From NCBI RefSeq assembly GCF_022436675.1, contig NZ_JAKUJZ010000003.1, forward strand, positions 446,226 to 510,225: DNA of 64,000 nucleotides, read 5' to 3'. A program made the position numbers and the translations under genes. The notes below the pieces were generated by a model. That model saw only the letters and a program-made list of their open reading frames with translations. It had not been told where the DNA came from and did no database searches. Shown piece by piece: positions 35,916 through 47,109 of this stretch. The stretch's first letter is position 1. Each line of letters starts with the position of its first letter. Source of the DNA: Rheinheimera hassiensis (GTDB lineage: Bacteria > Pseudomonadota > Gammaproteobacteria > Enterobacterales > Alteromonadaceae).

Positions 35916-37605
35916 CTTCAGCCAACCAGTTTTTCACTACCAGAGAGGATAATTCCGGCTCATTTGCCACTAAAGCCCGAACTGCGCGTAATAAATCGTC
36001 ATCACCATGTAAGTCCGGCAGCATTAGCGTGCCATCCGGGGCAAAACCTACTGCGTTCTCGTCAAATGTTGAGCTTAGCATGTCGATAGTGTCGTCGCCC
36101 AAATCCAGCCCGCTGGACAGGGCATTATCATCATAGGTATCTTTGGTGTCTTCAGGGTAAATCAGTTTCTTCAACATCGGCCGCACAATAAAGACAATCA
36201 GTACAATGATAATCAGCCCGCCAATAACCAGCCGCACGACTCGCAGGAACCATTCTTCCTCATAAAAATTAGGTGTTTCAGTCTCGATAATGGCTTCTTT
36301 CATAAATGGCACCGAGATCACTTCAATCATATCGCCGCGCTGCGCATCAAAGCCAATACCGCCTTGCAATAAGCGGCGAATATTGGCCAGCTCTGCCTGG
36401 GTGCGTGGCTCAGGTTCGCCATCAACTGCCGCTGCCGGTTTATAGTCAATCGCCACTGATACGCTTAAACGGCGGATCACCCCGCTTTGCTGGGAAATAT
36501 GGCTGATAGTGGTATCCAGTTCGTAATTACGGGTCGCTTCTTTGTGATTACGCCCGGGTACAACCGGCTGTGCATTGCCGCCGCCCGTTGCCTGTTCAGG
36601 AATGGCAGAGTTCATCGGTGGCTGGTTAGATAGCGCCCCGGGTATACCGGCACTTAAACCGCCGACGCTATTTTCTTCAATGGTCATTTCGCTGCGTACA
36701 GCAGGTAAATCCGGATTAAAGCGTTTTTGGGTCTGCTCTGTGGCGGTAAAATCCATCAGCAAGTCTACCTGGGCAGTATAGTTACCATAGCCCAGTACCG
36801 GCATTAAGATAGAGTCGACTTTTTGGCGGTATTCTTCTTCACGGGTGCGCTGCAATTCATATTCTTTGCGGCTACGGGCAGAGTTGGCATCCTGGGATCC
36901 ACTGTTTAATAAGCGGCCGTTCTGATCAGTAACCGTTACCCTGGAGGGCGATAAACCCTGCACAGCAGAAGCAACGATATCGACGATGGCATCCACTTCG
37001 CTGTCGCGCACCATTGTGCCGCCGCGGGCGGTAACCAATACCGTGGCCGAAGGCAGTCTTTCTACCCGGGCAAACACATTTTCTTTTGGAATAGCCAGTA
37101 ATACCCTGGCGCGGGATATGCTTTGCAGCTCTTCAATGGTGCGGGCTAATTGTTGTTCACGGCTATGCTTTAACCGCTCCATCTCCAGGCGCTGGCTAAC
37201 ACCAAAACCGCTGTCTTGCAGCAAAAACTCGGTACCGCTGGATGGCTCTTTGGTCAGGCCAGCGCGGGACAACGACAATTTGATACTCTGAAACTCATCT
37301 TCCGGTATCAAAATAGTATTGCCTTCCAGTTTATAACTGATTTTTTGTGCATCCAGGTGATCCAGGGTTTGGATCAATTCCTGTGTTTCAAAGGTGCCCA
37401 GTGGCCGCATTTCCGGCTCGCGTGCCCACATGATAATCAGAATAGCAATGGCCAGACAGATAGTCAGCGCGACAATCAGGGTGATCTGGCGCACCAGATC
37501 CATGCCGCCCAAACTGCCGACAAAACCCGGTTTTTGTTCCTGCTGCTCACCGGCACCGTATTCGGTGTTGGTGAGTGCCAGCTCGGTGGATTGATTTTCA
37601 GCCAC
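35908..37605 (-). CDS. fliF: FliF, MS-ring protein
   Basis: FliF forms the membrane ring on which the flagellum is built. The 565-residue protein has two membrane helices (about 35-56 and 455-475), a periplasmic part with the YscJ-like ring-building motifs (RARVLLAIPKENVF) and a cytoplasmic tail that binds FliG. It lies 14 bases after fliE. Confidence 0.97.
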   Translation of the reverse strand: MAENQSTELALTNTEYGAGEQQEQKPGFVGSLGGMDLVRQITLIVALTICLAIAILIIMWAREPEMRPLGTFETQELIQTLDHLDAQKISYKLEGNTILIPEDEFQSIKLSLSRAGLTKEPSSGTEFLLQDSGFGVSQRLEMERLKHSREQQLARTIEELQSISRARVLLAIPKENVFARVERLPSATVLVTARGGTMVRDSEVDAIVDIVASAVQGLSPSRVTVTDQNGRLLNSGSQDANSARSRKEYELQRTREEEYRQKVDSILMPVLGYGNYTAQVDLLMDFTATEQTQKRFNPDLPAVRSEMTIEENSVGGLSAGIPGALSNQPPMNSAIPEQATGGGNAQPVVPGRNHKEATRNYELDTTISHISQQSGVIRRLSVSVAIDYKPAAAVDGEPEPRTQAELANIRRLLQGGIGFDAQRGDMIEVISVPFMKEAIIETETPNFYEEEWFLRVVRLVIGGLIIIVLIVFIVRPMLKKLIYPEDTKDTYDDNALSSGLDLGDDTIDMLSSTFDENAVGFAPDGTLMLPDLHGDDDLLRAVRALVANEPELSSLVVKNWLAEDE

Positions 37606-37619
37606 AGCTTATTCCTCCG

Positions 37620-37955
37620 TTATACCGGCATCGACATTATGTCTTTGTAGGCTTCTACCAATTTATTGCGCACCTGCAACGTGGCTTCAAATGCCAGTGA
37701 GGATTTCTGGCTGGCGATCATTACTTGTGCCAGCGATACATTAGGATCGCCCATTTCCACGGCAGTGCGCATCTGGCCGGTTTCCTGTTGTAAGGCATTA
37801 ACATTGCTTAAAGCGTTTTTCAGCATATTGCCAAAGTCACTCTGGCTGGGGTTAACTTCAGCGGTATTTTTCAGCTTCAGCTCGCTGCCAACGCCGCGGG
37901 CCTGGCTGGCCAGCGACTGCATTTCGGCGTAAAGGGCCTGCCCTTTGATATTCAT
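37620..37955 (-). CDS. fliE: FliE, MS-ring/rod junction protein
   Basis: FliE joins the MS-ring to the rod. The 111-residue protein ends with the typical helix SLAFEATLQVRNKLVEAYKDIM. I chose the ATG at 37953-37955, preceded by AGGTGA, over a TTG five codons upstream. It is the first gene of the fliEFGHIJ transcript, with a sigma54 promoter at 38002-38020. Confidence 0.95.
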   Translation of the reverse strand: MNIKGQALYAEMQSLASQARGVGSELKLKNTAEVNPSQSDFGNMLKNALSNVNALQQETGQMRTAVEMGDPNVSLAQVMIASQKSSLAFEATLQVRNKLVEAYKDIMSMPV

Positions 37956-38001
37956 AGCGTCACCTGTCAAAAATTTGCTGCTAACACGATTAGCTAATGC
38001 A

Positions 38002-38020
38002 AAGCAGGAGTTATGCCAAG
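38002..38020 (-). promoter_or_regulatory. Sigma54 promoter of the fliE operon
   Basis: Minus-strand CTTGGCATAACTCCTGCTT carries the -24 TGGCAT and -12 CTGCTT elements with ten bases between GG and GC. Predicted transcription start is about 38 bases before the fliE ATG. In Vibrio and Pseudomonas this operon is activated by FlrC/FleR with sigma54, and flrC lies directly upstream here. Confidence 0.75.
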
Positions 38021-38043
38021 TTTTAGTTGTTTGAATTTAAACG

Positions 38044-38068
38044 GAAAAACCCTCATAGCGAGGGTTTT
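38044..38068 (-). terminator. Terminator after flrC
   Basis: Minus strand: AAAACCCTC, loop GCTAT, GAGGGTTTT and a further T. It starts three bases past the flrC stop and precedes the fliE promoter, so it separates the flrBC and fliE transcripts. Confidence 0.8.
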
Positions 38069-38071
38069 ATA

Positions 38072-39442
38072 TCAGGCGGGAAGATCTATTCCATGCTCTT
38101 TCATTCGGGCCAGCTTATAACGCAGGGTGCGATCGCTGATGCCAAGCCTCTCAGCCACGTCTTTACGCCGGTTAGCGCAGGCTTTCATCGTGGCCAGAAT
38201 AATGCGGTGCTCCTGCTCATGTACGCTGGCTTTAAAACCGGCATTGGCATCGTCTTCATCTGCCATATTGCTCACGGCTACAGACAGCTCGTTATCAGCG
38301 ACAGCCGGTGGCAGCATATCTGCCTGTTCCAGCAAAATGTCGTCAGTATCAATACTGTCGCCCTGACAAATAATTAAGGCTCGCTGTATTACGTTATCCA
38401 GCTCACGCACATTGCCCGGCCAGCTATAGCGGCTTAACCGCAAAGCTGCCGCGTCAGTTAAATGTGCCACTGCCCGCCCGGTTGCCCTGCAATGACGCTG
38501 CAATAAATGCTGTGCCAGCGGCACTATATCGGCTGGTCTTTCGCACAGCGCCGGCCAACTTAACGGAAATACATTAAGCCGGTAGTATAAGTCTTCACGA
38601 AAGCGGCCCTGCTCCACGGCTTGTTTCAGATTGCGATTACTGGTGGCCAGCACCCTTACCTCCAGCTTAATGGTTTTGCGGCTTCCCAGGCGTTCTACTT
38701 CACGCTCTTGAAGCACCCGTAATAACTTGGCCTGCAGGTTTAAATCCATTTCGGTAATTTCATCCAGCAAAATGGTGCCATGCTGGGCCTGTTCAAATTT
38801 ACCCGGACAACCATTTATTGCGCCGGTAAAGGCGCCTTTCTCATAACCGAATAAGGTTGATTCAAGCATATTTTCCGGAATTGCAGCACAGTTTATCGCG
38901 ACAAAAGGGCCACTGCTGCGTTCAGATAGCTGATGAATATAACGTGCCAGCACCTCTTTGCCCGAGCCGCTGGGGCCGGTGATCATAACACTGGCATCAG
39001 TGCGGGCCACTTTGGCGCACAATGTCAGTAGCTGTTTACTGGATGGAGCAGCCACTATGGGCTCAAAACTGGCTACTGGTTCTGCGGTGACATAACGGCC
39101 TACGGTATTAAGCAACACTTCCGGTGAAAACGGCTTGGCCAGATAATCAATAGCGCCAAGCCGGATAGCCTCCACCGCAGCCTGCACAGTGGCATAGGCC
39201 GTCATCATTAACACCGGTATCTTCGGGTACTGCTCGCGCAAGGTTTTTAACAGCGTAAGGCCTGAAGCCCCCTGCATCTGAACATCGCTTATAACCAGTT
39301 GCACACTTTGCTGCTTTAATGTCAGCAATGCCTGCTCGGCACTGTCTACAGCACATACCTGATACTGTGCCAGCAATAAGGTATCGTGCAGTGCTTCGCG
39401 CAAACCGGCATCATCTTCTACTAGCAGTATATGTTGGCTCAT
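38072..39442 (-). CDS. flrC: FlrC (FleR), sigma54-dependent flagellar response regulator
   Basis: FlrC, phosphorylated by FlrB, activates sigma54-dependent flagellar operons for the basal body, hook and (in relatives) flagellin. The 456-residue protein has a receiver domain with Asp53 and Lys103, an AAA+ domain with Walker A GPSGSGKE (156-163) and the sigma54-contact motif GAFTGA (203-208), and a Fis-type C-terminal helix-turn-helix (RRKDVAERLGISDRTLRYKL). It follows flrB by three bases. Confidence 0.96.
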   Translation of the reverse strand: MSQHILLVEDDAGLREALHDTLLLAQYQVCAVDSAEQALLTLKQQSVQLVISDVQMQGASGLTLLKTLREQYPKIPVLMMTAYATVQAAVEAIRLGAIDYLAKPFSPEVLLNTVGRYVTAEPVASFEPIVAAPSSKQLLTLCAKVARTDASVMITGPSGSGKEVLARYIHQLSERSSGPFVAINCAAIPENMLESTLFGYEKGAFTGAINGCPGKFEQAQHGTILLDEITEMDLNLQAKLLRVLQEREVERLGSRKTIKLEVRVLATSNRNLKQAVEQGRFREDLYYRLNVFPLSWPALCERPADIVPLAQHLLQRHCRATGRAVAHLTDAAALRLSRYSWPGNVRELDNVIQRALIICQGDSIDTDDILLEQADMLPPAVADNELSVAVSNMADEDDANAGFKASVHEQEHRIILATMKACANRRKDVAERLGISDRTLRYKLARMKEHGIDLPA

Positions 39443-39445
39443 CTG

Positions 39446-40549
39446 CTATTCCCCGCTAACTGATTGCTGTATCGGCAGCAGCATTTCAAAGCAGGCGCCG
39501 TGCTCTGTCGGAATATAATGCACAGAGCCCTGATGCGAATGCGCTACCGCCTGCACCACTGCCAGGCCTAGGCCTGTGCCCTGAACACGGCCCGTAACAA
39601 AGGGGTCAAACAGGGAGTCACGCAATGCCAGTGCCACACCCGGGCCATTATCGGTAAGGCGCAGCGCTAACATACCGCTATGCTGTTTGCTGGGGGCGAT
39701 ATCAAGCGATATTTGAGTATCAGGCCCTGCTGCCTGAATGCTGTTTTGAATAAGATTTTGCAAGGCACCGCACAGCGCATTCTGGTTACCCAGTAAACAA
39801 AGTGCTCTGTCGCTGCAATGCAGCGATAAGCGGGTATTATGCTGTTGCAGCAGTGCTTCAATACTGGTGTTTAACTGCTCAATAAGCTGACTGAGCGAAA
39901 AACCTGCTACTTGCTGCGCACTACCAGAGCGGGCAAACAACAGCATATCGCTTACCTGTTGTTCTAAATCCTGTAAACGCGAGAGTAGTTTTTGCTGAAA
40001 CTGCTGCTGCACCTGCAACGTGGCCCTTGGGTTAGCCAGGTTCTGGGCATAGAGTAAAGCAGCAGATAAAGGTGTACGGATTTGATGAGCCAGCGTCGCC
40101 ATCATTTTACCCAAAGTGGATAAACGCTGCATATGGCTAAGGCGGCTCTGCAATTGCCGGGTTTCAGTCAAATCTGTCAGCATGATAAGCTGCCCAGCCT
40201 GCGAAGCGATAGCGCCCTGTGCCAGGGTACTGATTTGCAGCTTAACCCGCCGGCCATCTTTAAGTGACACTTCCAGGCCATCATCGCTGCGCGGGCGAAA
40301 ACAACGGCTGATAACATCAAGCCAGCGTTGCCCGGTTAGTGGTTCGCCAAGCAATGCCATGGCGGCAGGGTTGGCCTGATACACCACTCCACGCTGATCC
40401 AGCAGGATCACCGCAGCAGGCAACGCCTGCAACACGGCATCATAATGAGCTGACGGCAGTAACTGCAGTACAGCACGCCCGCTGGCGGCTACCGCTGCAG
40501 TATCAGGCAGAGCGTGCAAAGAAAAGTCGTATGCATTGGCCGTTGTCAT
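39446..40549 (-). CDS. flrB: FlrB (FleS), flagellar sensor histidine kinase
   Basis: FlrB phosphorylates FlrC. The 367-residue protein has no membrane segment, a PAS domain (about 35-130), a dimerisation domain with the phospho-His in LAHQIRTPLSAALLYAQ and an ATPase domain with the N box LIQNSIQAA and DNGPGVA, GTGLGLAVV. It is cytoplasmic, as in Vibrio and Pseudomonas. It has its own sigma54 promoter at 40586-40603. Confidence 0.95.
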   Translation of the reverse strand: MTTANAYDFSLHALPDTAAVAASGRAVLQLLPSAHYDAVLQALPAAVILLDQRGVVYQANPAAMALLGEPLTGQRWLDVISRCFRPRSDDGLEVSLKDGRRVKLQISTLAQGAIASQAGQLIMLTDLTETRQLQSRLSHMQRLSTLGKMMATLAHQIRTPLSAALLYAQNLANPRATLQVQQQFQQKLLSRLQDLEQQVSDMLLFARSGSAQQVAGFSLSQLIEQLNTSIEALLQQHNTRLSLHCSDRALCLLGNQNALCGALQNLIQNSIQAAGPDTQISLDIAPSKQHSGMLALRLTDNGPGVALALRDSLFDPFVTGRVQGTGLGLAVVQAVAHSHQGSVHYIPTEHGACFEMLLPIQQSVSGE

Positions 40550-40585
40550 AATTACCCTTAAACATTGCGTTATCGCTTAAAGGTA

Positions 40586-40603
40586 ATGCAGGCACTATGC
40601 CAG
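40586..40603 (-). promoter_or_regulatory. Sigma54 promoter of flrBC
   Basis: Minus-strand CTGGCATAGTGCCTGCAT has -24 TGGCAT and -12 CTGCAT with ten bases between GG and GC. Predicted transcription begins about 28 bases before the flrB ATG. This makes flrBC a class II, FlrA-dependent operon, as known in Vibrio and Pseudomonas. Confidence 0.8.
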
Positions 40604-40631
40604 ATAAATTAATATATTTTCAATAACTTAT

Positions 40632-40651
40632 AGTGTCAAAAGCCTGACACT
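40632..40651. promoter_or_regulatory. FleQ/FlrA-box-like inverted repeat upstream of flrB
   Basis: A perfect inverted repeat AGTGTCA-N6-TGACACT. Its core GTCA-N6-TGAC (40635-40648) has the same layout as the FleQ consensus GTCAATAAATTGAC known from Pseudomonas aeruginosa. It lies about 30 bases upstream of the flrB -24 element, which suits an activator site for FlrA. No T run follows it, so it is unlikely to be the flrA terminator. Confidence 0.6.
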
Positions 40652-40668
40652 GCAGTAATTAGTCGTTA

Positions 40669-42120
40669 TTACTCGTCTTTGCCAAGGTTGTATTTACGCA
40701 TTTTTTCAACCAGCGTAGTGCGGCGCAAACCCAGCACCTCTGCAGCACGGGCAACAACAAATTCGTGCCGCTCCAGTGCCTGAGATATAAAGCGGATTTC
40801 CAGCTCAGCCAGATATTCTTTCAAATCCAGCCCCTGATCAGGTAACTCCTGCAGGCCGTCTGCCACGGCAAAAAATCCGGCATTGTCAGTTTCATCTTCG
40901 TCATCATCCGCTGACTGAAACATTTCGTTCAGTAAATCACGCTCCTGCAAACTTTCTGGGTATTGCGGTACATAGCTTTCTATATCCAGATGGCGGTATT
41001 TCGGTGGCAACTCAGCAACATCTACCACCTGGTCCGGGTACATAATAACCATCCGCTCCAGCAAATTTGCCAGCTCGCGCACATTCCCCGGCCAACTGTG
41101 TAATTGCAAGCTTTGCATAGCATATTCAGTAAATTTAACTTTGGCCTGGCTGTATTTTTCCTGGCGTTGTAGCAGCTCACTGATCAGCAGCGGTATATCG
41201 TCGCAACGTTGGCTAAGTGCAGGAGTATCTATAGGAAATACATTTAAGCGGTAGTATAAGTCTTCCCGGAAGCTGCCATCATCGATCATTTGCTCTAAAT
41301 CACGGTGCGTGGCGGCGACAATACGCACATCTGCCTTAATAGGCTGGGTGCCGCCTACCCGTTCATAAGTCCGCTCTTGTAATACTCTGAGCAATTTCAC
41401 CTGCATATTTAACGGCATGTCGCCTATTTCATCTAAAAACAGCGTGCCGCCCTGCGCCAGCTCAAAGCGACCTTTGCGAGTAGAAATAGCACCGGTAAAA
41501 GCGCCTTTTTCATGGCCAAACAATTCACTTTCCAGCAGCTCTGCCGGTATAGCGCCGCAGTTGATGGGTACAAAAGGCCCGCGCGCACGGTTAGATAATA
41601 GGTGAATATTACGTGCCACGACTTCTTTGCCGGTACCTGAAGGGCCAAGTACCAGCACATTAGCTTCGGTTTTTGCCACTTGTTGGATAAGGAAGCGGAC
41701 TTGCTGCATAGAAGCAGACTTACCCACCATACCATCAAATTTTGCCGTGTTGTGCTGCTTATGCTGCAGCGGTAACAAACGATGATACTGCTGACTATCA
41801 CGCAGTAGCTGAGTTAAAGAAGTATAAGAGAACGGCTCACTAAGCAGGCCCACAGCATTGGCATACTGCAGCAGTGGCTGCAGTGGTTCACCCAACAATA
41901 AAAACGCCGTTGCAGGATAACGTAACAGAAGATCGGCATGGAGCTGGCTTTCCAGCGCGCCCAGCAGCACCACTACCGGCTCCTGATTATTCAATCTGAC
42001 TTGCAGTGCTGCTATATCCAGTATCTGGTGCGGCTCATTAATAAAACTTAATACTGTACTGAGCCGGCTGCTGCGGCTGCTTTGTTCATCAACGATATAC
42101 AGAAAAGGATTATTTACCAT
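40669..42120 (-). CDS. flrA: FlrA (FleQ), master sigma54 activator of flagellar genes
   Basis: FlrA starts the flagellar cascade, switching on flrBC with sigma54. From the chosen ATG the protein has 483 residues: an N-terminal FleQ domain (about 5-115, receiver-like but without a phosphorylation site), an AAA+ domain with Walker A GPSGTGKE (159-166) and GAFTGA (206-211), and a C-terminal Fis-type helix-turn-helix ([19 protein letters not shown]). I prefer the ATG at 42118-42120 because the residues before it (from a TTG at 42175) do not look like the family. In relatives FlhG and c-di-GMP restrain this protein. A large palindrome lies upstream at 42184-42220. Confidence 0.94.
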   Translation of the reverse strand: MVNNPFLYIVDEQSSRSSRLSTVLSFINEPHQILDIAALQVRLNNQEPVVVLLGALESQLHADLLLRYPATAFLLLGEPLQPLLQYANAVGLLSEPFSYTSLTQLLRDSQQYHRLLPLQHKQHNTAKFDGMVGKSASMQQVRFLIQQVAKTEANVLVLGPSGTGKEVVARNIHLLSNRARGPFVPINCGAIPAELLESELFGHEKGAFTGAISTRKGRFELAQGGTLFLDEIGDMPLNMQVKLLRVLQERTYERVGGTQPIKADVRIVAATHRDLEQMIDDGSFREDLYYRLNVFPIDTPALSQRCDDIPLLISELLQRQEKYSQAKVKFTEYAMQSLQLHSWPGNVRELANLLERMVIMYPDQVVDVAELPPKYRHLDIESYVPQYPESLQERDLLNEMFQSADDDEDETDNAGFFAVADGLQELPDQGLDLKEYLAELEIRFISQALERHEFVVARAAEVLGLRRTTLVEKMRKYNLGKDE

Positions 42121-42183
42121 GCCACTGCTTTTATTATGCTTTTGATTGCATTGTACTTCGCAAAGATGAGCTTGCAAGGTAAT

Positions 42184-42220
42184 ACGCTATTTTTTTGACA
42201 CTGTGTCAAAAAAATAGCGT
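42184..42220. promoter_or_regulatory. 37-bp perfect palindrome before flrA
   Basis: Two 18-base arms (ACGCTATTTTTTTGACAC and its exact complement) flank one central base. It lies 13 bases after the flagellin stop and 64 bases before the flrA ATG. On the minus strand it contains TTGACA (42204-42209), a perfect -35 element, but I see no convincing -10 beyond it. No T run follows the stem, which argues against a simple terminator. It could be an operator over the flrA promoter. Confidence 0.6.
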
Positions 42221-42232
42221 GGCTTTACTCTG

Positions 42233-43027
42233 TTAACTAAGCAGGTTTAAAGCCTGTTGTTGCTGCATTCTGGCCTGCAGTGAAACACTGACCGAAGTAT
42301 TAGCCAAAATATCAGCCGCCACCTTGTCACTGCTGGCACGGGCAAAATCTAAATCTTCAATCCGGCTACGGGCCGCTGACTGCGCAATTTGTTGGCCATT
42401 TAAATTACTGGCTGCAGAGCTAAAACTGTTAATAGATGCGCCAGCGTCGGCTTGTAAACCACCAATATAGTCCAGCGATTGCTGAATATTACCCAGCGAT
42501 GCCGCAGCGCTGTCGGCTGAGGTTAAATCTATACTAAAGATATTCTGTGCGGTTAAACCGGAGGCAACATCTGTTGTGCCAAAACTGAGGCTGCCAGAGC
42601 CAGTACCAAAACTCAAGGCACCATCCTGATCGAATAACTTTTTACCGGCAAACTCTGTTGTGTCAATGACCTGCTGAATATTAGCCGTATACTGATCAGC
42701 CTCAGCCTGCAGTGCAGCACGATCCTGAGCATTGTAAATCCCATTGCCAGCGGCAACAGCCAGCCGGTTTAACTCGCCAAGGTTGTCGTTAATACCTTGC
42801 AGCCCTTGCTCGTATACCCGTGCCAGCGAGATACCATCATACAGGTTGCGCTCGCCCTGAGTGTTAGCGTTAATACTACTACTCAGCTGATTGGCTATCT
42901 GTAAACCGGCAGCATCATCGGCGGCGCTGTTTATCCGTTTCGCTTTAGCCAGCTTTTTTAACAAGCTGTCTTGCTGTAACTGGGCCTGATTTAAGGCATT
43001 TAAACTGCCGGGAGCATTAAGTTTCAT
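42233..43027 (-). CDS. Divergent small flagellin
   Basis: A 264-residue flagellin-family protein. The N-terminal D0/D1 part has KRINSAADDAAGLQIANQL, and the C-terminal part has AARSRIEDLDFA and ends ARMQQQQALNLLS, both flagellin landmarks. The usual start (MALxVNTNxxSLxAQ) and the SSG before RIN are replaced by MKLNAPGSLNALNQ and LAKAK. The middle is short, with a small LSFGT repeat and many Ser/Thr, possible glycosylation sites. It sits between flrA and the pse genes. It could be a minor flagellin; other flagellin genes would be outside the window. The ribosome site is weak and I found no convincing promoter. Confidence 0.85.
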   Translation of the reverse strand: MKLNAPGSLNALNQAQLQQDSLLKKLAKAKRINSAADDAAGLQIANQLSSSINANTQGERNLYDGISLARVYEQGLQGINDNLGELNRLAVAAGNGIYNAQDRAALQAEADQYTANIQQVIDTTEFAGKKLFDQDGALSFGTGSGSLSFGTTDVASGLTAQNIFSIDLTSADSAAASLGNIQQSLDYIGGLQADAGASINSFSSAASNLNGQQIAQSAARSRIEDLDFARASSDKVAADILANTSVSVSLQARMQQQQALNLLS

Positions 43028-43141
43028 CTTGGCACCACTTTGTCGTTAAAACTGGTTATAGTTTAGTCAAAGCGACGATAAACCGCTATTAATTAAATCT
43101 GCGTAAAAACTAAGCCGATGCATTAGTATTAAAGTGTTTGA

Positions 43142-45371
<2,230 letters not shown>

Positions 45372-45375
<4 letters not shown>

Positions 45376-46067
45376 GGGTAGCAATTATTCCTGCGCGAGG
45401 TGGTAGTAAGCGCATTCCACGCAAGAATATTAAAACCTTTTGCAGCCAGCCTATGCTGGCTTACCCCATTTTAACCGCCTTACAAAGCGGCTGTTTTGAC
45501 AAAGTGTTAGTGTCTACCGACGATAAAGAGATTGCCGCAGTAGCTCGTGAATACGGCGCTGAAGTACCGGCTTTTCGCCCGACAGCGTTGGCGGATGATC
45601 ACACCGGCACCAGTGCGGTTATTCGGTACGAATTAACGCAGCTATTGCAGCAAGGCTTCGCCATCAGCCACTGTTGCTGTATTTATGCCACTACCCCGCT
45701 ACTGACAGCAACACTGTTGCAGCAAGCCTGGCAGCAGCTAAATAATGAGCCTGAGCTAAATTATGTTTTTTCTGCTGCGCGTTTCTCGTTTCCTGTTCAA
45801 CGAGCACTGATAACCACTGTGCAGGGCGTGGCTGCGTTTGATCCAGCCAGTATCAGCAAAAGATCGCAGGATTTAGTGCCTACTTTTCACGATGCCGGCC
45901 AGTTTTACTGGGGGCGCACTGACGCATGGCTTGGCAATAAACCGGTTTTTGGCGATAACAGCAAAATGTTGGTGCTGCCGGACCATCTGGTACAAGACAT
46001 AGATACTCCTGAAGACTGGCGCCGTGCTGAACTGTTGTATCAACTGCTGCAACAGGAAGCGCCCTAA
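45372..46067 (+). CDS. pseF: PseF, pseudaminic acid cytidylyltransferase
   Basis: PseF joins CMP to pseudaminic acid. The 231-residue protein has the nucleotide-binding IPARGGSKRIPRKNIK motif of the CMP-sialate synthetase family, and CCIYATTPLL. GTG start overlapping the pseC stop as GTGA. The next gene begins two bases after its stop. Confidence 0.95.
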
Positions 46068-46068
46068 C

Positions 46069-47109
46069 GTGAAAGTCCTGTTCCGTGCTGACGCTTCAGT
46101 CAGGCTAGGCTCTGGCCATGTGATGCGCTGTCTGGCGTTGGCTGAGGAGCTAACAGCGCTTGGCGGCGAATGTCATTTTGTCTGTCGTCAGACCGATGGC
46201 GACCTGAACGATGTTATCAGCCAGCTAGGATATCCGCTTTATAAGCTTACGGGTGCAGCTGACGAGCAACAGGACGCCGCCCAAACCCTGCAACAACTTA
46301 CGCAAAGCTACCAGTTGCTGATTGTTGATCACTACGCCCTGGCGCAGCAATACTGCTCAGCACTGCGCCAGCGCTGCAAATATATTATGGTTATTGACGA
46401 TCTGGCTAACCGGCTGCATGACTGCGATATGCTGCTTGATCAAAACCTGTTGCCACAGGCTGAACAACGTTATGCTGAATTAGTACCGGTACATTGCGAA
46501 AAATTGCTTGGGCCGCGTTTTGCCTTGCTTCGGCAGGAGTTTTATCAACCGGTAAAACATCGTCTGCCTAATCATATTCTGATTGGCTTTGGCGGCAGCG
46601 ACGAGCAAAATTTAACCACCATGGCAATTAAAGCGCTACAACAATTAAAGCCCGGGCTGTTTACGGCCGATATAGTAATAGGGGCAAATAATCCGTGGCG
46701 CGCTGATATAACGCAGCAGTTAGCGTGCCTGCCCAATTTGCAGTTGCATGTGCAATGTAACTACATGGCAACCCTGATGTACCGGGCACGACTCATGCTT
46801 GGTGCGGGTGGCGCCAGTCATTGGGAGAGGTGTATTTGCGGCCTGCCAGGTCTGGTTGTTACCGTTGCCGAAAATCAGCAGGCGACAACGGCTTATCTCG
46901 ACCACCTTGGCGCTTGTGTCTGGTTGGGTCAGGCTGCTGAAATGTCAGCAGAGTTCTTTGCAGAGCAACTATGCTATTACCTGTCCCAACCGGCACTGTT
47001 AGACGATATTGGCCAGAGTGCCGCCGGCATAGTGCCGGCGGACGCTGGTACACCACTGGTAGCTAAGCAGGTTTATGCAATGATTCGAGGGTTTAATGGC
47101 AGTAATTAA
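46069..47109 (+). CDS. pseG: PseG, UDP-sugar hydrolase
   Basis: PseG removes UDP from the acylated intermediate. The 346-residue GT-B-fold protein starts VKVLFRADASVRLGSGHVMRC, with the catalytic-type His in GSGHVMRCLALA, and has a C-terminal UDP-binding region with GAGGASHWERCICGLP. I chose the GTG at 46069, two bases after pseF, which gives the family N-terminus; an upstream ATG would add 15 residues overlapping pseF. It overlaps pseI by 14 bases. Confidence 0.93.
   Translation: MKVLFRADASVRLGSGHVMRCLALAEELTALGGECHFVCRQTDGDLNDVISQLGYPLYKLTGAADEQQDAAQTLQQLTQSYQLLIVDHYALAQQYCSALRQRCKYIMVIDDLANRLHDCDMLLDQNLLPQAEQRYAELVPVHCEKLLGPRFALLRQEFYQPVKHRLPNHILIGFGGSDEQNLTTMAIKALQQLKPGLFTADIVIGANNPWRADITQQLACLPNLQLHVQCNYMATLMYRARLMLGAGGASHWERCICGLPGLVVTVAENQQATTAYLDHLGACVWLGQAAEMSAEFFAEQLCYYLSQPALLDDIGQSAAGIVPADAGTPLVAKQVYAMIRGFNGSN

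Noticed and set aside
40632..40651. Inverted repeat as flrA terminator
   Set aside because: The stem is only seven bp with low GC and is not followed by a T run; the FleQ-box layout explains it better.
43035..43065. Sigma28-like sequence before the divergent flagellin
   Set aside because: TAAA and a weak AACGACAA can be picked out, but the leader would be only about five bases and the match is poor.
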